Assembly: GCF_016801865.2 (NCBI RefSeq)
Contig: NC_068938.1
Span: 24,754,158-24,818,157 of the forward strand
DNA: 64,000 bases
Origin: Culex pipiens pallens
Taxonomy: Eukaryota; Arthropoda; Insecta; Diptera; Culicidae
Direction: 5' to 3'
The notes under the pieces were generated by a model. That model worked only from the letters and a program-made list of their open reading frames with translations, searched no databases and was not told where the DNA came from. This document shows positions 47,675 through 57,600 of the stretch, in pieces (position 1 is the first letter of the stretch; the number at the start of each line of letters is the position of its first letter). The translations under genes were made by a program, and so were the position numbers.

Positions 47675-47682
47675 TATATAAG
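47675..47682 (+). promoter_or_regulatory. TATA box of the Kunitz gene
   Basis: TATATAAG lies about 30 bp before a CAGTT initiator-like site (47710-47714), giving a 5' UTR of about 140 nt before the ATG at 47851. Spacing fits an insect core promoter. Transcript data were not available. Confidence 0.6.
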
Positions 47683-47850
47683 ATGCACGTAACGGCACCG
47701 AACCAGCGCCAGTTCGAGTCGCGAAGTGAAACGATCAACCTCTCGTGATCAACGACAATATTTGATTCGGTGAAGACAGTGAAGTGATTCGTCGTCTGAG
47801 GAAAATTTGGCAAGGACAATCCATCGAAAAAAAAAACAAATCAAACGAAC

Positions 47851-50800
47851 ATGCATTTCGCAAACTCCCGGTGGTTCGGCTTCGGTGTAGCGGTGATCCT
47901 GGGACTGCTGGTGGCCACGTGTCCCGGCGAGGCCAAACCGGTGGACGTGTGGGACCAGCTGACGGCCGAGGGTGGCAAGATGTTCTACAAAATGTTGGAA
48001 TACCTGAGTGATTACGACGAGTTTGACGATGGCCGACACCAGAAGCGGGAGGGTTCGGCTCCGCTGCAGACCAGCAATCGGGTCGAGCAGCCAGCCGGAA
48101 GTGGTGTCAAGAATGAAAAGTGCAAACTTCCGCTGCGGAAGGGAGTGTGCCGGGCGCTGCTGCCACGGTGGAGGTGAGTTGATGAGATGGGGGGGAAATG
48201 TGGCATTTGCATGCAAATGTGCAGATGCATGTGGTACAAGTGGTGAAAGTTGGTAGCAATGATAGTTTGCTGACGTCTTGATGAAATAGGAAGTAACATG
48301 TGATATGGACTGTTTGGAGTGTTGTGAAGAGAAGATGTTTTGATGCGTGAAGTGAAGGCTTGATTAAAATAAGGAAAATCATTTCATGGAAAAAGTGAAT
48401 CTTAAGACAATTTAGTTGATTTCCACTCCAATTTTTGTTTTGTTTTGTCATTTTCTTGTTTCACTTTTGGATTTCGATCAAACCAAAAGTCCTCATATTC
48501 TTGAAAAAGTTTTGACCATAACTTCCCAATTTTGTTTCTGCATTTTGCCTAGCGTAACGAGAAAATATGTTTTTTTAATAAGCTTGAGCTCATTACTTTT
48601 TTTTTCTTATGCAAATATGAGCCAAATGAGGTTTTTCTGAAGGATATTGGCACGAATACCTATCTAATTCTATTTGAGAAAAAGAAAAAGGAAGATGATA
48701 ATAGGGTTTTGAAATGCTTTGAGACAAGGTTTTTTTTTCTCAAATTATGGCTATGACATCAGTTTTTTGTTAATGATTGCATTTTTTTGTTTGTCATGGA
48801 AAAACTACTTCTATTGTAAACTAGTTATTCGCCTTTAGAACCAAATTAGGACTTTTATGCTGCTAAAAAAAATCAAATTTAAGGACCACAGCACACTTGA
48901 GGTCCGTCCGTCCAAGGTCCGTTTTTCGATGTCTCATGAAGCAGTTTGCATCAATCGTTTTCCATACAAATCTACATGCAATTTTGGGGGCTGGTCATAC
49001 AAAATGGGTAGGTAAATATATGAAATTCTGTATCCTGAGAGGAGAATTTCTGATCGATTTAGTTTGTTCGGCAAAGTCAGGACGTTTCGGAAAAAATAAG
49101 TAGAGGAGAGTGGGGAGACTTAATCCCCTTTTTTTGTATCGCACATAACTCTGTCAATTTCTCACAAACTTTGAACTTTTTGCATGAATTGAAAGCTTAA
49201 ACATTCAACTATGTTTGGCTGATAAGGGTATTTCATCAGATAAACTCTTCGAATCATGCCAAGCGTTTTAAAAAAATATTTTAAACCGGCATTTTCAAAA
49301 TGTTGGGGGTAATTTGATCCCCCTTTCAACATTTTTAAGAAATCTTAAGCAAAATGTTTCTTATTCTTCCAAACTGTTAATTTTCTATAAGTTACAGCAA
49401 TTTCACATGAAACCTGTACGTTTGTGTTCAAAATGTAACAAGTTTAGCATGCAAAATATTTAAAAACTTAAAATTTTCTTTTTTAGACCAAAATTGAGCA
49501 TGTTTACAAAAGCTGGTAATTTTTGTTTACAAAACTTTTGAAAAATGGTTCAAACTGCAGTAAGTTATGTACAACTATACTAAAGGAAACTATGTAAGAA
49601 AACCCAGCCCAATTATTTAATCTTGAGGCTGATTCCAGTGACTGTAAAAATGCAGGGATCAAGTCTCCCTAAACGCACTTTTTTAAACAATTGATTGTAA
49701 AAATAGTATGACGATAAATTTAACGTCAAATGCGTAAAGGTTTTGGAGTTGATATGTTTATCAAACAATTCATGTATAAAAAATATATTTTTGAATAATT
49801 TTTGAGTGTTTTCTATACTTATCAAAACAAAGAAAAAAGATCTCTTGGAAGTTTTTTGCAGCACTTTTTAGAAATATGTGTGTAACTCAATCTAAACATT
49901 TTTTAATTTTTTTCTTTGATTTCTACAATGAGTTTAAGTAAATTTCGCACAACTTTCTAGAACAAAGCTAATTGTTTTACCAACATGCTGACGAGATACA
50001 GGCTTGGGATCAAGTGTCCCCGGGGATCAAGTCTCCCCACTCTCCCCTACACGGAAAAAATCCATTTTTTTTTGTTTAAGGGTGCACAGTTATCTTCTTA
50101 TTCCAAAATAGACAAACTTACGGACCCAATCCTGCAACAATCTGATTGTAAAAATGGGCAAATTTTGTTATAAATCGCTTAGTAGACAGTACTTTAAGGA
50201 ATAAATAAAAAACTATGTTGAAAGTTCCCGTAGTTTTGAAAATACTAAAATATCTGTAACTAAAATCATGGTGCAAAAGCTCTTGTTATCACAAAAAGTT
50301 GAATTCCCCACTAGAAACACCATACAAAACAGCAATACAATCATAAATCGGAGCTTATGATTCAAGCTACGGTATGTCCACGCATCCTTCCTCTCCTGTA
50401 GATTCTGTGAAATGCGATCCGTTCTCAGAATCCTCTCTGCGGTAAACAAAACGCAGTAGGGCTGGCCGTTTTAGTATTTGTAGTACATTTTCGAGTGTTT
50501 TCGGATTACTGACAAGAAACGTGCTTGGGGTGTAATCTAATCACAAGACTTTCCAGCATGCTTTCATCGGACTGGCTGCGTTTGAGTTAGATTAGATTAG
50601 ATTACACAAAAAGTTAAATTCCTCAAATACGTATTTTTTTATTTTCCATTTTTTTAATACGTTTTAGTGGACTACAAAAGACATCTTCTGAGCCACAGTG
50701 CACGATGGTTTAGAAGATATGAGTTTTTTTTTTAAATCGTGTTTATTTGAAAATATTGAACATCTGGACAAAACAAAATATTAAATATCATTTTTTAAAG

Positions 50801-53680
50801 CAAAATCGAATTTGCAATCGAAAAGTACATCACTTTTTTTTATAAATTTTACCATTTTCAGGTTTGGCTACTTACAGGTATAAATTTTCGATTTCTTTTC
50901 AAATTTTTGCATTTAAGAAAAAAAAAACTAGTAAGAAAAGTACCCATGAAAAAATATTTTTGAAAATCTAAAAAATATCCTACACACCATTTTTTTGCTG
51001 AAATTCAGTAAATTTTGACTGAATTTTCATCTACTAAAATGTCAGTAAACGATTCAGTAATTTAGATTTTACTGAATTCGCAGTTGACTGATATTTGTTA
51101 TTTTGAAGAATATCTACTGCAATTTCAGTAAAATTGTAGTCAAAACAACTGTAATTTCAGCAAAAGAAACGTCAGTTTGACAGATCATTTGCTGAAGATT
51201 CAGCAATCGTTGGAGGAATTTCAGTTATCAAAATTTGATTTTGCTTGTCATCAAAAATGTTTCCATACTGCAGTACTGTTATTTATAGATTTATTTCATC
51301 AATCGTCCAAACCTAAAAAACAGGTGGTTAGCATCGATTCATTTGTTATTCACATTTTCTTACCATTGTTTCTAAAGATCACAATACAAAATTTAGAAAA
51401 AACAACATATTTGAAAGAGGATTTTCTCTCTGCAGCATCCAAACAATAAGCAGTAGCGTGCCCAGCTCCTCGAGGAAGGTGGGGCAATTATATGGACGTT
51501 TTGAAAATTTCGTCGTTTATGGACGCCCCCTGACTAAAATTAGAACAAATTTCTGAGGATGGTGGGGCAGTTGCCCCATGTTGCCCCACCCTGTGCACGC
51601 TAGTGACAATAAGTCATAAGTGACATTTCAGTTTGATTTTTCAGCAATGTTTTTGTACATTACCGAATTTCAGCAAAAGTGATGATTACTGAATCGCATT
51701 CAGTTATTTATTTTACTATATAAATTTCGTTCTAAGGCTGGTACAAATATTTTTAAAAGTTTTTGTCACTCCCCCCCCCCTCCCCCCTTCAAAATTGGCC
51801 CGAAAAATCAGGGGGCAAAAAAAATATTTTTACAATAACTTCAAAATTTCAATGAAAATTCAAGTGCAAGCTGAAATGAAATTAAAATACATTCTCCTGC
51901 GTTTAAAATCATTTTTAGCATGTTTGGGTTTATTAAAAAACCTTAAGATTTTTTTAAAATTTTCGATGCAAAATCTTTTTTTTCGATACAATTTTTGTTT
52001 TTGTCAGATCTTAGATTTTTGAAAACTAATGATTGCAAAACAACTGAACTAGTGTAAAATGCATTTTAAAACACTTTTTTCATTTAAATGTGAAGACTAT
52101 GGCTTGTTATTTAAATTTTTATATTTTTTTATTCCCCCCTTGACCTCGGCCTGGGCCGAGGGACAAATTTTTTTTTAAATATTTGCATCGGCCTAATCAT
52201 AACTAAACTTTTACAAAATAAATTAATATTCCGCTGCAAATATTTTTCAAACATTAAAAAATGTCTCAAATGGGTCCAGAAATCAGATATTTTACAAAAA
52301 CACGAAAAATAACGAACTGAAAATTATTCAATATATATTTTCCGACAATGTTAATTTTTTTATGTGTTTTATATCATTTTCATTTTTTTTTTTTAAATAT
52401 GAAGTTTTGCCAAGTCAAGAGTCAATTGGACCATACCTGACCATTTCTGACAAGGTTCCGGGTTCTAGTGGAAGCGGACGAATGATAATTTTGCCATTCA
52501 CCAATCTTGTTTGCTGTATGGAGCGCTCAGTAATCAATTATTCGTGAGCAAACGTGGACAATCTTGTGTTCTACAAACTACTTTCCCAAAATTTCGCTAC
52601 CTGTCAGCGGATATTCTGTTTTAGTAACACAAATAGGTAAACTTATTCTGAGTGAAACTATTTTTCATTAATTCACTTCCATTTTTTCTAAAGACACCAA
52701 TGTGATCAAAATGAAATGGCTTCTTTGTTTCCGTTCTACGCATAATTGTCCCATGTTCAAAAAAGTGCAACTGAGAAAAACGCGATTGAAAAATCATTTT
52801 TTGTGTTTCTACGCATAATTGTCCCGTGGGTCCCTATTCACCCCATAAGTCCCAAATCATCCCACTCTTATTAGTAATCCTCTTGCTATGCAATAGGTAC
52901 CGAGCCACGTAGCCCAGTGGTAACGCTTCCGCCTCGTAAGCGGTAGATCGGGGTTCAAATCCCGGCTCGGACCAACACAACTGGTGATCTTTTCCCTTCT
53001 GGATTCGATTGCTTAGTAAAGGGAAGGTAGTGTATCGTCACAAACTGGACCTTATCACGACACCTTAGGGAGGCGACCTATGGAATGTTAACATTAACCT
53101 TAACATGTTAACATTAAGTTGAGAATGAAACTGCCACTGAATCCGCTTTGTAAATGCCGGCCCCGATACTCTTCAAGGGTGTTCCCCTCAGGAACTGGGA
53201 AAGATTTACTACTTATGCAATAGGTAAACAAGTAACAATACTTCGTAAAACTAATGATTTTGCGTAGAAGTGCAACGATGGGACAAACAGACTTGGTGTT
53301 GTTTTCAATGAGTTTCCGAACAAAGTACTAGATTTTATGTGTTTTTCGAAAAGAAAACGTCAAACTAAACCAAAAAATGACAAAAAGTCAAAATCGGCAA
53401 AAAAAATGACATGGGACAGTTATGCGTAGAACGGCAGTAGAGTCCTTCTCTTCTTTTAAATTATTTTAAAATTTAACTCAATTTTTCCAACACAAAAATA
53501 TAGCTTTTCCGTAAAAAGCCATATTTTGCAGGTATCTAATTGTGCTTTTCTAAATCTCCCTCTTCCAGATACGACCCCGAGTCCAAGAGCTGCCACGAGT
53601 TCACGTTCGGTGGTTGCGACGGCAACGCCAACAACTTCATGACCTACGAAAAGTGCATGGACACGTGCAAGGGAGTGTGA
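47851..53680 (+). CDS. Secreted single-domain Kunitz-type protease inhibitor
   Basis: Join of exons 47851-48173 and 53569-53680, 144 residues; the intron is phase 2 with GTGAGT donor and TTCCAG acceptor. Residues 1-28 look like a signal peptide (hydrophobic core FGFGVAVILGLLVA, likely cleavage after GEA). Residues 29-66 are an acidic propeptide-like segment ending in a dibasic HQKR, a possible convertase site. Residues 91-141 are a complete Kunitz domain: Cys at 91, 100, 116, 124, 137 and 141 with spacings 8, 15, 7, 12 and 3, exactly those of BPTI, plus the FGGC core. The P1 residue is Arg101, which predicts inhibition of trypsin-like serine proteases; the actual target is unknown. The intron splits the domain between its second and third Cys and is 5.4 kb, swollen by nested MITEs and a SINE. 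TATA box at 47675, poly(A) signal at 53928. The start is the ATG that opens the signal peptide. Confidence 0.93.
48890..49095. repeat. GAGCAA-foldback family fragment
   Basis: Diverged arm sequence: CCATACAAATCTACATGCAA, GGCTGGTCATACAAAATGGG and TTCGGCAAAGTC. It ends abruptly at the MITE that begins at 49103. Confidence 0.5.
49103..50047. mobile_element. TA-flanked MITE (GAGGAGAGTGGGGAGACTT)
   Basis: Left end GAGGAGAGTGGGGAGACTTA and right end AAGTCTCCCCACTCTCCCC are inverted copies, flanked by TA at 49101-49102 and 50048-50049. GGGATCAAGTSTCCCC is repeated near the right end. Length 945 bp. Non-coding. Confidence 0.8.
50986..51684. repeat. Foldback repeat rich in TTCAGTAA, with nested MITE
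   Basis: Inverted ends TTTGCTGAAATTCAGTAA (about 50994) and TTACCGAATTTCAGCAAAA (about 51660) bound a segment crowded with CAGTAAA, TTTACTGAA and TTTCAGCAA motifs. A hAT-type MITE interrupts it at 51451-51605. Outer limits are approximate. Confidence 0.55.
51451..51605. mobile_element. hAT-type MITE with 8-bp target duplication
   Basis: ACAATAAG lies at 51443-51450 and again at 51606-51613. The termini CAGTAGCGTGC and GCACGCTAGTG are inverted with one mismatch and have the CA..TG form of hAT ends. The 155-bp body contains inverted GGTGGGGCA/TTGCCCC blocks. Confidence 0.85.
51735..52194 (+). mobile_element. MITE family 'AGGC', complete copy
   Basis: 460 bp with inverted termini AGGCTGGTACAAATATTTTT (left) and the complement of AAATATTTGCATCGGCCT (right). 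Landmarks: a C-rich tract near 51772, CTTCAAAATTGGCCCG, ACTAATGATTGCAAAACAAC, and GGGCCGAGGGACAAA near the right end. Reference copy for the partial members at 1-258, 15299-15705, 41528-41700, 46260-46393 and 57085-57207. Confidence 0.8.
52731..53434. mobile_element. MITE (CCGTTCTACGCATAATTGTC) split by a SINE
   Basis: The inverted ends CCGTTCTACGCATAATTGTC and the complement of GACAGTTATGCGTAGAACGG include further matching bases inward (CCATG against CATGG). Without the SINE at 52900-53213 and its extra target copy it is about 377 bp. A second TCTACGCATAATTGTCCCG block lies at about 52810. Non-coding. Confidence 0.8.
52900..53213 (+). mobile_element. tRNA-derived SINE with 13-bp target duplication
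   Basis: Flanked by TATGCAATAGGTA at 52887-52899 and 53214-53226. The head (52900-52971) has box A GTAGCCCAGTGG, anticodon arm CCGC, loop CTCGTAA, GCGG and box B GGTTCAAATCC. The first two acceptor-stem bases expected for a tRNA are missing, and a body of about 240 bp follows. The same head and body occur at 30070-30201. Not a working tRNA gene. Confidence 0.92.
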
Positions 53681-53920
53681 TCGTTTGGAGTTCCCCCACT
53701 AAATCCAGCAGCAAACCAACCAACACGCCACGTGGTACAAATTTAAGACAGAGAAAAAAGTGCGCCGTCCCAAGAGAAGATAAAAAGAGAGAGAGAGAAA
53801 TTGCTTTCCTCCTTTTTCCCCGCCCCACCAAGTGATACTTTTTAGGCTTTAAGTTATCGGAAAGTAACTGTAATAATTATACACGCAAGAATGTTTTTCG
53901 TTTTAAGAATGTTTAAGGTA

Positions 53921-53933
53921 TTTATTGAATAAA
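53921..53933. terminator. Shared bidirectional poly(A) signal
   Basis: TTTATTGAATAAA is a palindrome giving AATAAA on the plus strand (53928-53933, 248 nt after the Kunitz stop) and AATAAA on the minus strand (53921-53926, about 730 nt after the dymeclin stop). I found no nearer AATAAA or ATTAAA for the minus-strand gene. If both are used, the two 3' ends overlap. Confidence 0.55.
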
Positions 53934-54621
53934 TATTTTTCGTTTTAACTAAAATGTAAGTGACCTTTCGACTTTTACTTTTGTCTTTTCGAAGGTTTCC
54001 GCGAGCTCTCGTTTCGATTTTCGATCCGCCAAGTGAAACGCACCACATTTCTGGGGTTTTTCAAGTTTTGTTTTAGTACATTCATCTTGTATATTATTTG
54101 CTTTTTAAGGGGTTTTGATTTTGCTTAACTGTTAGTCCTACTAAATCCTACTCTTCAAAGTTTGTTTTTACAATCATTGTTGTCATACTGAAGGTTTCTC
54201 GCAAGTTTGGATTTCACTTTTTTTAGTAAAGAATATAAAATTAGTTTACAGCTCTTTCTCTGCACTAAGTTATTTTAAACAGAAAGGTTAGAGAATTATT
54301 GCAACAACACTTAAAATTACCATTTTGAAACAAAAGATTACATCTCAGAAACAGGATTATTTACAGAAACTTGGGACAAAATTATGCTTTTTTGTTTTGT
54401 TTGGAAAGAGACAAGAAATGCACCGAATTGAAACACATTTTAAAATCAACCAATTGTAGTTGCCCAAGGAATGCTACCGAATTGCAAATCTCCTAAAACA
54501 AACTGCTCGTTTTCAATATATTATAGAATTCATATAACTCTCTTCTGGTAAGATCCATTCTGTACTGTTCTGTTTGTTTCCGAACCACTTTCACAAAGTG
54601 GTTTCGAGAGGAAGCAGCGTC

Positions 54622-54640
54622 ATCGTCGTCGTCGTCGTCG
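54622..54640. repeat. GTC microsatellite in the dymeclin 3' UTR
   Basis: Six GTC/GAC triplets lie just downstream of the dymeclin stop on the minus strand. The aspartate-run frame across it is not coding. Confidence 0.7.
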
Positions 54641-54655
54641 CAATCGCCAAAGCTG

Positions 54656-57600
54656 TTAACAGCCGATTTCCGTCGTGACGCCCCGGATCGACTCCGAGCT
54701 AAAGTGCACACAGCCGGCCTTGCAGACGAGCGTCCACACGTACGGGATGAAGAACTCCTCCGGGGCGTCCTCCTCGACGTACTTGAACTTGAGGTCGGGG
54801 AATTTCTGCGGAAAGAATAGCCGATTTTAGTGTTAGTTCAATGGTTTGAAGTAGATAATACTAACCCTTAACCGGTCGCTGGACCACTGACTCGCGCCCT
54901 TGGATATCACCTCGAGCACCTCGTTGACGCCCAGTTCACCCCGCTGGTCCTGCACCCGCACCAACCGGGACGAGAAGAATCCCACAACCTGGAAGAGCGA
55001 AATGGAAAATAAATTAGACGTAAAGTAATCAATGTTTGTCTGCCAGATGAGTTGCTACACAGTTATTGACAAATCAGCTGAGTTTTAATTCTGTAATTCT
55101 GTAATTTCGGAATACATTCGTCCGGCTTCAGCTGAAGATTCATGCTGTCCCATGTTGCATGTTCGAGTGTAGACCTACGGAAAACCTTGCCGCGAGGAGA
55201 GGTGAGTGAACCTGTACACGAGCCACCTACGACATAATTCCTCGGGCGGCCCAGGTCAACTCGAAGTTACCCCAGGCACCCCCAGTGCAGGACACATTGG
55301 GGGTAGAAAGCGGATAGAATTAGCAAAACATCAAAGCAGAGCGCGAGCCATACTTTTAAAGTGGTATCTGCAAAGAAATTTGTATTAACAAAATGGTCAA
55401 AAATAAAAAGGCGATACTAATTAATACTTCCCTGTGACCTTGGAGGCATATAGCCGTGGACATCAAGCTTGGTAGCAATCCTCGTCAGTCGGTGTGGTAT
55501 TGATCACAGCTGATGTTAATTTGTCCTGCAGCTCAGATGCTCGCTCATTCGGTTTGAAACGAAAAGAACAAAAGAGAACACAAGAAAACATTAGATTCTG
55601 ATAGTGAGTTTTACACAGATATAAAGTGTAATATAATATTAAATATATTTATAATAATATTTTCACTTCACGATTATTTATTGACACTTTATTTAGTTAG
55701 CTTTCACTATCACTTTCACTATTTCTTCGGGTCGTCTAATTTTCGTCGTGTTCCCGCACTTGAAGAATTCCGCATAACTTATCATTGCTAGTTAGAAGTG
55801 TCATGTCGAACATGTTACAAGCTAACACAACAGTGACACAGAAACAGAACTTCACAAGCACGGGAATTTGCACACGACCTCCCAGTGAATTAATACCGAG
55901 CTTTAACTATTTTTTTTGTACAACTATTACCTAAAATGTCCAAAGCAGCTCAGTAAAACTCACTGGGAGCGTTCCACAATTTAGCCCCATCCGGGGGGAG
56001 CTTATCCCTTTGTACCCTCGTGTTTGTTTCCTTTGAACAATAGTCTAGGTAGTCCAATAATGTTCAGCACAAGTTTGAATCGAAAGCAATTGCTTCAACA
56101 GCTGAACGGATCAAACTATTGCTTCCCTTGCTGAACTAACTATGCTACTGTTACTAAGGAAACAAAAGGATAAAACATCATGATTTGATGTTCTAACAGG
56201 TACGTTCAACTAGCCAGCTGCGAGACCCATCAGCCCGGCCGGGAACCAGTCCATATCTGTCGAGTACAGCATACGGTGTGGTTCACAAAATATCAAATAC
56301 AGCAAACACAACACTAAGGCTATACATATGGACTGGCGGGATGGAAGCACGTGGACACCTCCCCCCATTGACAAATCAGCTGAGTTTTAACAATGAATCA
56401 AAAATTATTAGTGAGAGCTAATCATTCAATTTCTAATTACAGTTCACGGTTTCAAAATTTGGATGAAAATAGTTTTTATTCATAAGTTATCAAAATTTCT
56501 AAGTATTGACGAAAATTTTATTTTTATGAGAAAAAAAGTTTTTGCAGTGCTAAACATTGTAATCTTATAAAAGTTCAAAATATTTTTAAACAAGCCCAAA
56601 CAAGCTAACTATAATTATCAATGCAGAAAAAGGCATTTTAAATTGTTTTGAGTTGGTTGACCTACATATCCATCAAAATTTTCCAGATATATAAAAAAAA
56701 TTTGATAAAAAATTGTGATCCATTTTAAAAAAAATCACAGCATAGCAAAGAACAAAAAAAACAATTTTTATTTTATTTTAAGCTATTATATTTTTATATT
56801 TAAGCTAATAGTATTGTGCTATCTCTATGATTTTAAGCTAGAAAAACATAACAAATTTAATGAAAACCTAGATTTTATTACTGATTCAAAAAATTCCCGA
56901 GATCCCGGGAATTCCAGGGATTCAAAAAATATTTTCCCCGTTCCCCGGGAAAATTGGACTGAGCATAAAAATACTTTTTTTTGCAATTCCACTGTGAAAC
57001 TAATAGTATTTATTCAGAAGTTTCCAAAATTTTCGTCAATACTTAGAAATTTTGGAAACTTATGAATAAAAACTATTTTCTTGCATATGTTGAAACCGTG
57101 GCCTGTAATTATAATTTTTTAACTTTTTTTTATTTTTTTTGCCCAAACCTCCTTGACTTTGGTCAGAGTCGAGGGACATAAACTTCAAAAAATATTTGCA
57201 ACAGCCTTATTCCCGGGAAAAATTGTAAAAAATTCGGGAAAAATTGTAAAAAAATCGGTTTTTGAAAAATCCCGGGAATTTTGTTCCGGGAATACCCGGG
57301 CGCGCTTTTCAGGTTTGATTAAAAATTATTGTAATTTGATGCAAAAATATGCTGGGAAAAATTTCTTTTAATCTCAAGAAAAAATCGTGAGTTTTAAATT
57401 CGTAATCTGGTGACCAACATAAATATATCCGTAGTAACAGTTCAATAGGGCGAATCTGCGTTTGTAAACAAGCAGTCTATCCCTTTTGCTCAAGTGACAG
57501 TTCACGTAAAGTAAGAAGGGGATAGACTGCTTGTTTACAAACGCAGATTCGCCCTATTGAACTGTTACTGCGGATATGTTTAAAGCAATAAAAAGTTCTA

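Larger units (their letters stand above)
48174..53568 (+). other. Kunitz gene intron, filled with mobile elements
   Basis: The 5395-bp intron carries a foldback fragment (48890-49095), the 945-bp MITE at 49103-50047, the element at 50986-51684 with a nested hAT MITE, the 'AGGC' MITE at 51735-52194 and the MITE at 52731-53434 split by a SINE. The parts at 48180-48880 and 50050-50980 are A/T-rich with no further exon seen. Confidence 0.7.

Noticed and set aside
52900..52971. A tRNA-Thr(CGT)-like gene
   Set aside because: The cloverleaf-like head is followed by a body shared with the copy at 30070-30201, lacks the first acceptor-stem bases, and is flanked by a 13-bp target duplication. It is a SINE.
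54493..54711. Minus-strand frame with a run of aspartates
   Set aside because: It is in a different frame from dymeclin and spans its stop; the run is a GAC microsatellite in the 3' UTR.
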